Under the pieces are notes generated by a model that did no database searches, was not told where the DNA came from, and saw only the letters and a list, made by a program, of their open reading frames with translations. A stretch of DNA of 64,000 nt from Dechloromonas denitrificans (lineage in GTDB: Bacteria; Pseudomonadota; Gammaproteobacteria; Burkholderiales; Rhodocyclaceae). Both the position numbers and the translations under genes were made by a program. This document shows positions 27,127-34,164 of the stretch, piece after piece. The DNA lies in NCBI RefSeq assembly GCF_020510665.1, contig NZ_CP075187.1, positions 434,001 through 498,000 of the forward strand. Direction: 5' to 3'. How positions within the stretch are numbered: position 1 is the first letter of the stretch; every line of letters starts with the position of its first letter.

Positions 27127-27764
27127 AGCGCGGTGGCGATGGCCCTGACGGTGGTGTCGATCTTGAGTTGTATATGGGACAGGACAAATACCTCGTCCAG
27201 TGCAAACAGTGGAAGGTAGCCAAAGTTGGTGTCGCGACTGTGCGTGAGTTGTACGGCGTGATGACTGCTGAACGGGCAGTCGGTGGTTTCGTTGTTGCTT
27301 CAGGCGAGTTCACCGATGATGCTCGTAGTTTTGCTGAAGGGCGGTCTATTCAATTGGTTGCAACCCTGTCGTTGCTGAGCATGATCGGTAACAACGCATC
27401 ACCGTCGGGGACGTGGCGTGGACAGGTGCAGTACCAGGGCACAGGTGCTGGTGGGGTTGTCCAAGAGGCAATGGCCGTTGTACCAATGACGATCGATATC
27501 GACCCTCAGGGCAAAGTAAAAGGTAGTAGCCCGGAAAATGGATGCAGCCTGAAAGGTATCGCTGCACCTGGCATCATGCCTGTTTCGGTCAACTTGGATG
27601 TGACCTTCACTGGCTGCCACTACAAAGGACTAAATCGCCGATTTTCGGGCACGCTCTTCGTGATTCAAGCGCAGAAATATGCGCAGTTGTCGCTGAATGG
27701 TAGCCATGTTGTGGTCTTGGGCGGAGCGACGTTTTTTGATGTTAAGGGAACGATGAGGCGGTAG
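27084..27764 (+). pseudogene. 5'-truncated Mrr-like restriction endonuclease with extra C-terminal beta domain
   Basis: The frame opening at 27084 reads YRVVERGGDGPDGGVDLEL, then DKYLVQCKQWK, which are motifs of Mrr_cat-type PD-(D/E)xK endonucleases (D in GGVDL, Q-x-K in VQCKQWK), followed by VRELYGVMTAERAVGGFVVASG and FAEGRSIQLV, also family-typical. The normal N-terminal membrane or DNA-binding portion and start are missing, replaced by the IS remnant. Residues after SMIGNNASPSGTW form a glycine- and beta-rich domain of about 110 residues with two cysteines, unusual for the family. A TTG at 27168 or ATG at 27174 could still give a shortened product lacking the first catalytic residue region. 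Confidence 0.7.
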
Positions 27765-27837
27765 CCATTGCGATGGAATTACATCATCTAATGCGCACAT
27801 CGCTAGTGGGTTACAGAAAAAACCTAAGGGGGAAACA

Positions 27838-29787
27838 ATGCTGTTTGGCTTAAATGTTATAAATAAGACGAAGGACGAGCATCTGAGGGATATCGCCACG
27901 ATGGCGCGCGATCCTAAGACATTAATATTTATTGATACAAATATTCTTGCCTATATGTACAAGCTCCACGCGGGAGCGAGGCAGGAGTTTTTCGCTTGGG
28001 CAGATGCTGTGTTGTCTCAGAGTCGTTTGTGTGTGCCTGCTTGGTCTGCCGGGGAGTATTTGTCACGTGTAAGAAACCGGATGCTACATTCATACACTCC
28101 CAAAAGCAGGGATCCGGACCAGCCAAAGAAGGCATTGGAGGTGATGCTTGAGACAGCTGCATTGTTTGTCGATGATACGGTGCTAAGGGCGATTAATTTT
28201 GACGGGGATAGATCGGCATTCTTGACTGATTTCCGGGCCGCCGTAGAAGGCCTTCCAAAGTTTACAAGGGCATTCAAACATCAGTTTGATCCGGAAGCGG
28301 TGCATGAAGAAATTCAAACGCACCTTTCTCCTGCCATCCTAAATTCGGATCTCACGGAGTTGTGCGCACGTGCTGCTCGTGAGGGGGATGTAAGAATCGA
28401 ACACCGTCTTCCTCCTGCCTTTCGAGACGATGACAAGGAAGAAAATCGCTTCGGTGATTTAATCATTTGGTTTGAAATTCTCCAGCATTCTGCTGCTCGG
28501 AGCGATGATTTTTCGCAAGTACTATTTGTGACAAATGACGAAAAATCAGATTGGGTTTATTCTCCGCAGCGACGGATGGATGTAACGAGAAGGGGGGCTC
28601 GTAAGGCTGTTGCAAATAGTCAGCCAGAGGTGAAGTTGGCTGACCCAAGATTAGTGTCTGAATTCAAAAGAGCCACAGGTCTAGCCAATGTTGTTATTTG
28701 CAGTTTGGCTGCTTTAATTGAAGGCCTCTCTAAGGATAATGCTCATGAATATGCGCAAATTGCAGCTGCTATTCAGATAAATTCAAGTGACATATCGGCA
28801 TTGTCGAATGGGGCGGCGGCAATGGACTCTGCTTCTGGGAGCAATGCGACAGAAGAAGTAAATGACCAAACTTCGCCTGAAACAGGGGGCGTGGTAGCTG
28901 ATGAGGTCGTGGTCGACACTGACGTAACTGTTGGGCCAAGTGAGCCCGAAGCAGTGGCTGTAGCCACTCCTGGAATTGTGGCGCCCCGACTTCAATACGA
29001 CGTTGATGCACTGCGCGATAGCGCGTACGAATTAGATGTACCGTTAGAAATTAACGAAATCATTCGGGCAATCAAGTCATGCAACTGGTACATACAAAAC
29101 CCAGCGATTGCCAAGATAAGGTCAATTCGTGAAGAATCGTTTAGTGCATCAGCTTGGTTTGTTCTAGGGCGGAATATTTATCAGGCTGCTTGTGGTAATG
29201 CACAGAAAGCCATGGATTTCATGGCAAATCTGGATATTCAATTGTCACGTTTCCATGATGAAACGGCTAAGCATGTTTTGGCTGGCATGCTGTTCGAAAT
29301 ATACTTCAATTCGAATGGCGAGTTTAGGCAAAAGCCGAAGGCCCATTTCATAGAGAAGCCCTTGTCGGTAGTGGCGCAAGAGGCTTACGTTGAAGTTAAA
29401 GACTTCATTCGATTTCACTTGATGGCACACCAGAATCGGTTGATGTTTCTGCCGGGAGATGTCGGTCGAATAGCTCTTCAGTATTTTTCCGAGTCGATCC
29501 CCGAGGCAAGTGATGAAGAAAAGATACGCGTCCTTCAATCGCTACAGATTGAAGGAAGAGAACTATTGGTGGAGGTTGAGGCGGAAACGCCCAGTGTATG
29601 GGGGGGATACTTGCCTCAGAAGTTCACTCCTGATGATGTGGTTCAAGATATTTCCCGAACCCTCGCTATACCCCGTTGGGCAATTGCAAGCGAATATTCT
29701 CCGGGGGTTCGTCCGGACGTTATATTCGTGATTCCGGAGCAGAAGCGGTTAAGTTTTGATTCAGTGGCCTGGGGAATTGCTGCCTAG
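27838..29787 (+). CDS. large PIN-like domain protein
   Basis: A 649-residue protein. The N-terminal 240 residues form a PIN-like nuclease domain: FIDTNILAY (D33, N35), E73 in GEYLSR, ENRFGDLIIW (D207) and VTNDEKSDW (D234/D238), the acidic set expected for metal-dependent RNA cleavage and most like the PIN_8/DUF4935 group. After a helical stretch there is an acidic low-complexity linker (about 320-385), then a helical domain to the end that I cannot name. AAGGGGG precedes the ATG. No antitoxin-sized gene is adjacent. It converges on the CII-like gene, with a hairpin between them. Probable RNase acting in defence or regulation; target unknown. Confidence 0.7.
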   Translation: MLFGLNVINKTKDEHLRDIATMARDPKTLIFIDTNILAYMYKLHAGARQEFFAWADAVLSQSRLCVPAWSAGEYLSRVRNRMLHSYTPKSRDPDQPKKALEVMLETAALFVDDTVLRAINFDGDRSAFLTDFRAAVEGLPKFTRAFKHQFDPEAVHEEIQTHLSPAILNSDLTELCARAAREGDVRIEHRLPPAFRDDDKEENRFGDLIIWFEILQHSAARSDDFSQVLFVTNDEKSDWVYSPQRRMDVTRRGARKAVANSQPEVKLADPRLVSEFKRATGLANVVICSLAALIEGLSKDNAHEYAQIAAAIQINSSDISALSNGAAAMDSASGSNATEEVNDQTSPETGGVVADEVVVDTDVTVGPSEPEAVAVATPGIVAPRLQYDVDALRDSAYELDVPLEINEIIRAIKSCNWYIQNPAIAKIRSIREESFSASAWFVLGRNIYQAACGNAQKAMDFMANLDIQLSRFHDETAKHVLAGMLFEIYFNSNGEFRQKPKAHFIEKPLSVVAQEAYVEVKDFIRFHLMAHQNRLMFLPGDVGRIALQYFSESIPEASDEEKIRVLQSLQIEGRELLVEVEAETPSVWGGYLPQKFTPDDVVQDISRTLAIPRWAIASEYSPGVRPDVIFVIPEQKRLSFDSVAWGIAA

Positions 29788-29798
29788 CAGGGCCAATT

Positions 29799-29825
29799 GG
29801 GGGCATCCATGTTGAGGTTGCCCCC
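29799..29825. terminator. hairpin between convergent PIN and CII-like genes
   Basis: GGGGGCA / TGCCCCC with a 13-base loop. No long T-tract on either strand, so termination efficiency is doubtful. Confidence 0.4.
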
Positions 29826-29848
29826 TGTCGATGCTGGGTATGGTGCCA

Positions 29849-30322
29849 CTACGCCGTTCTGGTTTGCTTTGCGGAAGGTGATTTTTCATACATTGCTCTC
29901 ACATGGGAAAGCAATGTCTCAAGGGTCGTTCTCAAACGCATTGCTTCACCTTCGATCCGGTTAAGTTCTGTACCGGTAATTTCACCGTCTTTTGCATCTT
30001 CTACAACTTCCTGAACCAGTCGGCCAAACTTGACTGACATCTCACTGATATCAGTAATTACCGCGTTATCTGTAATTAAGGGAGAACCGGGGAGAGGGAC
30101 GAATATTCCTGAGAATTCCTGTGCTAGCGCATGGAGTATTTGGATGTCGCCTGTGAACTCCATTAGTTTGACGGCCTCTTCAAGGCCAAGGTGATGAGAG
30201 TTGTTGTTGGGATTGACCTTGTTGACCAACACCTGCTTACCAACGCCAATGCCATCGGCAACGGCCGCTGCACCTCCGGCGCTTTCATGGACTGTTCGAT
30301 ATGCAGCTTCCAAAACTCTCAC
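29849..30322 (-). CDS. phage regulatory CII-like protein
   Basis: From a GTG at 30322 (AGGA seven bases upstream) the protein starts RVLEAAYRTVHESAGGAAAVADGIGVG, followed by NKVNPNNNSHHLGLEEAVKLMEFTGDIQILHALA. This is the conserved core of the Phage_CII family (P2/Mu-like phage regulators). The second half is helical, with EDAKDGEITGTELNRIEGE typical of the family's C-terminus. The frame extends to a GTG at 30412, but that start has no ribosome site. It is divergent from the beta-CASP gene across a palindromic intergenic region, so it may regulate that gene and itself. Evidence of prophage ancestry for the island. Confidence 0.75.
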   Translation of the reverse strand: MRVLEAAYRTVHESAGGAAAVADGIGVGKQVLVNKVNPNNNSHHLGLEEAVKLMEFTGDIQILHALAQEFSGIFVPLPGSPLITDNAVITDISEMSVKFGRLVQEVVEDAKDGEITGTELNRIEGEAMRLRTTLETLLSHVRAMYEKSPSAKQTRTA

Positions 30323-30423
30323 GTTTTTTCCTCGTCGATTAAAACGTATTCCAAAATTCAGATGGGATAGATAGTGCTTCCTGTGCGCTGACTGGCGATC
30401 TAGCGATGTCACAGTCAGTTACG

Positions 30424-30464
30424 GGTAAAGATTTTACCGGCACGCCGGTGGTTGTGCCGGTAAA
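30424..30464. promoter_or_regulatory. nested palindromic operators between CII-like and beta-CASP genes
   Basis: GGTAAA-GAT-TTTACC (30424-30438) is a perfect palindrome sharing its right arm with TTTACCGGCAC (30433-30443), which is perfectly inverted as GTGCCGGTAAA at 30454-30464 (10-base spacer). Three GGTAAA half-sites result. The position between divergent genes and lack of a T-tract favour operators over a terminator. Confidence 0.6.
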
Positions 30465-30487
30465 GCTAAATAAATAGGGAGTTGATG

Positions 30488-32497
30488 ATGAAGGTTAGAT
30501 TTTTGGGTGCAACTGATGGGCATGTAACAGGTTCATGCACTCATTTTTCCTATGAGCGGCAAAACATCGAGTTCTTGGTCGATTGCGGTTTGGTTCAAGG
30601 AGAGGGTAATGATGAGGCTGCCAATGGCAAACCGTTTCCATTCTCCCCATCAGAGATCAAGTTTGTGTTGCTTACGCACGCTCACCAGGATCATTGCGGA
30701 CTAATTCCCAAGCTGTATCGCGAAGGTTTTTCGGGGCGGGTGATCTGTACGAAGGCGACAGGCCGTTTGGCGCGAATTTCTTTGATCGATGCTGCGCGCC
30801 ATGTAAAGGGGCTTTACTCCGAGGAGGACGTAAATCGGATTAAGTTTGAGTACATCGACGAAAGAGATGGGTTTGGGCTGTCGCGTATCCTGCCGATCGC
30901 ACCTGACTTGTTCGCTTCGTTTACTCGATCCGCACATATTTTGGGTGCATGCTCAATTGCTCTTGGCTGGATGAACGAGGCAGATGAACGTGTTTACATG
31001 GTCATGAGCGGTGACCTTGGCAACAACACCAAAGAAAATCCGTTTCAACCGCTGTTGGCCGGGAGGCAGGGGGTTTTCGGATGGCCAGAAGCAATCGTAG
31101 TTGAGTCGACTTATGGGGCACGTTCTCGTGAAACGCACTTCTCCGATTTCGATGCCAGGATCGAGACTCTTCGCGATATCGTTCAGCGAGAGGTGTTCGA
31201 CAAGAAGTCGGTACTGGTTGTCCCCGCATTCTCACTGCAGCGGACACAAGAATTGCTTTTTGATCTTCACTTTGTTTTTTCTAAGTATTTCTCATCGCCT
31301 GAAAAATCCCAGGCACCTTTTTATCCGTCGAATCCTTGGATTAATGACTTTGATGGTGAGTCTTGGGGCTACCCCCTTCACAGCGCCTTAATACGGGCCA
31401 TTGATTCGTTGGAGCCGAATGAGGCCAATCGATGGAAGGCGGCCGTTGTTAAAGGCGGTGAGCCGGGAAACACGATTTGCACCTTCCGTGAAGGCGCTGA
31501 ATATTCGTCTGCCGATATTCAGGAGCTCATTTCAACCCGCCATGCTTACCCAGTAGATATCGTCCTTGATTCGGCTTTAGCAAGGGAAATGAGCGGGGTG
31601 TTCCGTGACGAACTTTGTCGTCGGCAAAAAAAATATCCAGAAGAAACGATATGTCGTAACCGGAAAATGGCCGATAGATTGGGCTTGGCAAACGAGGAGG
31701 AGGTCGATGCGGTAATCCATTCCCTTTTCCCCCCGGCCAATGGTGAAACAGTAACGATTCCAGTCGGAATTCATCAGATTCGGTATGAGTCGGGTTTCAA
31801 GATGCCTAGGCCAATCGAGGCTCAGGAGCGAGGGTGTATCGTCATTACAGGGGGCGGTATGTGCGAAGGTGGCCCGGTAGTTAAGCACCTTGAAAAAATT
31901 GCTGCCTCCAAGCGGCAGGCAACAATTCTGGTGACCGGCTACATGGCCAAAGGATCTCTGGGGGATAGCTTGGTTAGTATTTGCAAGGCGCGGGATGAAG
32001 GCCGTCCGTTACCTAGCGAGAGCTTGGTAATAGGGGAAAAAACGATTTCTCCATCTGAGGTTACTGCTAACGTTATTGAAATTCAGGGCTATTACTCCGG
32101 TCATGCTGACCAGGATGGTCTGCTTGATTATGTGTTTCGTGAGATTGGTGAGGAGAAGGCGGGAGTACCTCGTAAAGCCGCCACTGTTTTCCTTAACCAT
32201 GGGCAGCACGCAGCTCGTAAAGCATTGAAGGAAGTAATCGAAGCTAGAGGGGCATCTCAACGAGAGGGTGACCGTACAATAAGTGGTGTAGAGGTCCCAG
32301 ATAACAGGGGGCGCTGGTATGACCTAAATACCAAGCAGTGGCTTGAGCCAGAGCAGGAGTCAAAAACGGATACGCTTCTCCGTGAGCTGTTGTTTGAGCA
32401 GCGGAAAACCAATCAACTACTTCAGCGACTAGTCGATCACAGGAGTGGTATGTCAAATCCGGCGTTCAAAAAAGGTGGGAAGCCGTTGAAGAAGTAG
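30488..32497 (+). CDS. beta-CASP metallo-beta-lactamase RNase (CPSF73/Ysh1-like)
   Basis: A 669-residue nuclease from the ATG spaced six bases from GGGAG. Catalytic motifs: HAHQDH (motif 2), RSAHILGACS, MSGDLG (motif 4 Asp), GGGMCEGGPVVKHL, GYYSGHADQDGL (motif B His) and FLNHGQ (motif C). These define the RNA-processing beta-CASP branch. Compared with typical 450-residue bacterial Ysh1-like proteins it carries about 150 extra residues in the beta-CASP lid (SSPEKSQAPFYPSNP to HSLFPPANGE) and a basic C-terminal helix and tail. It lacks the usual RNase J domains. Last gene of the island, divergent from the CII-like gene. Likely an endo- or exoribonuclease with a defence or phage-regulatory role. 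Confidence 0.85.
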   Translation: MKVRFLGATDGHVTGSCTHFSYERQNIEFLVDCGLVQGEGNDEAANGKPFPFSPSEIKFVLLTHAHQDHCGLIPKLYREGFSGRVICTKATGRLARISLIDAARHVKGLYSEEDVNRIKFEYIDERDGFGLSRILPIAPDLFASFTRSAHILGACSIALGWMNEADERVYMVMSGDLGNNTKENPFQPLLAGRQGVFGWPEAIVVESTYGARSRETHFSDFDARIETLRDIVQREVFDKKSVLVVPAFSLQRTQELLFDLHFVFSKYFSSPEKSQAPFYPSNPWINDFDGESWGYPLHSALIRAIDSLEPNEANRWKAAVVKGGEPGNTICTFREGAEYSSADIQELISTRHAYPVDIVLDSALAREMSGVFRDELCRRQKKYPEETICRNRKMADRLGLANEEEVDAVIHSLFPPANGETVTIPVGIHQIRYESGFKMPRPIEAQERGCIVITGGGMCEGGPVVKHLEKIAASKRQATILVTGYMAKGSLGDSLVSICKARDEGRPLPSESLVIGEKTISPSEVTANVIEIQGYYSGHADQDGLLDYVFREIGEEKAGVPRKAATVFLNHGQHAARKALKEVIEARGASQREGDRTISGVEVPDNRGRWYDLNTKQWLEPEQESKTDTLLRELLFEQRKTNQLLQRLVDHRSGMSNPAFKKGGKPLKK

Positions 32498-32857
32498 CTT
32501 GCTTCTTTCTGTTTTTGTAGGCTTGGCACGAAGTGGACTGTCCGTGCCCTGGCTAGACGCTTGCGATTTCAACATGGCAAAGGGTGTTGCCCAAGATTGT
32601 CTGGGCAACTTTCCCCTGAAAAAATGGTTGGTCGCTCTGAAACGGCCTGTCCGCAGCCGGTTCATCAGGGGAAAGTGCTGCGCCGATTGGCTGTATCTGG
32701 TAGTCTTCGCCCCGTGGCTTTTAGGGGAAGGTTCTTGGAGAAAACGATAAGAGCGTTATCTCAAGTATCTTCCTTAGTTATACGGTCGTCGTCGTGGGTG
32801 TCGAGAAAGTCGTTGATGGATTTGATCTCAAGGTGCTGATTTAACAGGTGTCTTGTC
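32498..32857. other. gene-free right arm of the island
   Basis: About 360 bases with no convincing coding frame on either strand. It contains an 11-bp perfect inverted repeat (CTTTCCCCTGA at 32609, TCAGGGGAAAG at 32665) and a further TTAGGGGAAGG near 32717, which could be arm-type recombinase or excisionase sites close to attR. Confidence 0.5.
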
Positions 32858-32902
32858 TTGAAAATCCGCGTGTCCGTGGTTCGATTCCGCGATTGGCCAC
32901 CA
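32858..32902 (+). repeat. attR: displaced 3' end of tRNA-Phe
   Basis: Exact 45-base copy of the tRNA-Phe 3' end. No 5' half precedes it, so it is not a functional tRNA. Confidence 0.92.
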
Positions 32903-32927
32903 GAACATAGCCTTGGTTTGCAAGGAT

Positions 32928-32957
32928 AAAACGCCAACCCTAACCGGTTGGCGTTTT
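32928..32957 (+). terminator. original tRNA-Phe terminator
   Basis: AAAACGCCAACC, six-base loop, GGTTGGCGTTTT. It would have followed tRNA-Phe before insertion. Confidence 0.8.
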
Positions 32958-33022
32958 GCTTTGTAGAATGCGTTTTGGCACTTTTTCTGCATCGACTGTT
33001 CGGTCATCTTCTCAAGGGGCCG

Positions 33023-33346
33023 ATGCCAAACAAGCGGGAGATTCATTTTGATCCAGCATTGCCGTGTACCACTGCTTTGGAGTGTCGAATGACCCGCTCG
33101 ACTCGCGCGGCGGCCGCTGTTGCACGCCTTAATCGTCGGAGCGATGGGCCTCTTTATCAAATGGTCGTGACCGGAGACGGGTTGTTCAAGTTGCGTGAAC
33201 AAATTGCAGGCGAAACCCGTGAGCTTGGTGAAGCGATGACGCAGGACGATTTTGTCCGCTTTGTTGATGCCCTTGGCCCGCAAGTCGTGCGCCGGGTCTC
33301 GAAGAACGACGAAGCCTTTGCCCGGCAACTGGTCAGGAAGCCGTAG
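33023..33346 (+). CDS. hypothetical protein
   Basis: A 107-residue basic protein from ATG 33023, preceded by AAGGGG. The first half is Arg/Ala-rich (RMTRSTRAAAAVARLNRR); the second half (LREQIAGETRELGEAMTQDDFVRFVDAL) is predicted helical. No signal peptide or known motif. It lies just outside the island on host-like GC-rich sequence. I do not recognise it; low-complexity content means it could be a spurious frame. Confidence 0.4.
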   Translation: MPNKREIHFDPALPCTTALECRMTRSTRAAAAVARLNRRSDGPLYQMVVTGDGLFKLREQIAGETRELGEAMTQDDFVRFVDALGPQVVRRVSKNDEAFARQLVRKP

Positions 33347-33440
33347 TTCCCTTGATCGGGTGCTGCGGGTGCTGACCATCCATTTCCTCGGGTCGGGAAG
33401 CAAGGGGCTTTGCTTTTCTCGGGCGCGCAACGATTGCATC

Positions 33441-33564
33441 TAGGGGTTTTCCCCTGGGGCTATTGCAAATATCTCGTATTCTCACAATACTTGACTACGG
33501 GAAAGCGGCTTGAGAAGAAACAAAAACACGTTTTCCCCGTGCTGTTTCAGACTGAAAACCCCTA
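33441..33564 (+). promoter_or_regulatory. leader region of the CBS-domain gene with long-range inverted repeat
   Basis: TAGGGGTTTTC (33441-33451) is perfectly complementary to GAAAACCCCTA (33554-33564), whose end touches the AAGGAGG ribosome site. TTTCAG-A-CTGAAA (33545-33557) is a second palindrome overlapping the 3' arm. A weak promoter (TTGCAA, 17 bases, AATACT) lies between the arms. Confidence 0.4.
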
Positions 33565-33578
33565 AGGAGGAAAAGGTT

Positions 33579-34163
33579 ATGACTCTTGCTGCCAAAGTGC
33601 GTACGCACAAGCTTTCCCAGAATGCCTCGCTCTGTCTTTCCGGTTACAACCAGATCGGTGCCGATTCGCCGGCCATTGAAGCGATGACCGACTTTTCGCG
33701 TGTCCATACGGTGACGATCGGTGCGGCGGCGCTGCTGGCCGAAGCCAATGCAACGATGATTTCGCGTGGCGTCCGTTTGCTGATGGTGACGGCGTCCGAT
33801 GGCGAAGTCGAAGGTCTGATCACGGCGCGTGATACGTTGGGTGAGCGTCCTATGCAGATCGCCCAGGGGCGCGGCGTCAAGCCGGCTGAACTGGCGGTGC
33901 GCGACCTGATGTGCCCGGTCGGTAATATCGATACCCTGTATCTCAATGAAGTCATGCATGCCCGCGTGATTGATATCCTCGAAGCGCTCAAGAACAAAGG
34001 GCGTCAGCACATCCTGGTTGAAGATATCGATCCGGTCACGGGCTTGCCGCGTGTGCGCGGTATTTTCTCGGCCACCCAGATCGGTCGTCTGCTTGGTGTG
34101 CCGGTACTCGGTTTCGACCTGCCCCAGACCTTTGCCGAGATCGAGGCCGCGCTGGCCAACTGA
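33579..34163 (+). CDS. CBS-domain pair protein
   Basis: A 194-residue soluble protein made of two CBS motifs: residues about 35-88 (SRVHTVTIGAAALLAEANATMISRG, GLITARDTLGE) and about 107-180 (VRDLMCPVGNID, HILVEDIDPVTGLPRVRGIFSATQIGRLL). Such pairs bind adenine nucleotides. AAGGAGG gives a clear start. The sigma-54 activator gene begins one base after its stop, so the two are cotranscribed, and the CBS protein may pass an energy signal to that regulator; this is inference. Confidence 0.85.
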   Translation: MTLAAKVRTHKLSQNASLCLSGYNQIGADSPAIEAMTDFSRVHTVTIGAAALLAEANATMISRGVRLLMVTASDGEVEGLITARDTLGERPMQIAQGRGVKPAELAVRDLMCPVGNIDTLYLNEVMHARVIDILEALKNKGRQHILVEDIDPVTGLPRVRGIFSATQIGRLLGVPVLGFDLPQTFAEIEAALAN

Positions 34164-34164
34164 G

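Larger units (their letters stand above)
23421..32902. mobile_element. genomic island in tRNA-Phe
   Basis: About 9.5 kb bounded by the 45-bp att repeats. Gene content and base composition differ from both flanks: the first half is visibly AT-rich with AT-ending codons, while flanking genes are GC-rich. Contents in order: ABC-3C type cassette, IS remnant, truncated restriction gene, PIN protein, phage CII-like gene, beta-CASP nuclease. No integrase, relaxase or phage structural gene is visible, so the island is either decayed or moved by an integrase encoded elsewhere. Confidence 0.88.

Noticed and set aside
32499..32750. An 83-codon open frame after the beta-CASP gene
   Set aside because: No ribosome site, no recognisable pattern and no continuation of island genes.
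23466..32857. A CRISPR array or tandem-repeat cluster in the island
   Set aside because: No regularly spaced repeats were found; only the att repeats and local palindromes are present.
32858..32902. A second tRNA-Phe gene
   Set aside because: Only the 3' 45 bases are present, with no D arm or 5' acceptor strand; it is the attR copy.
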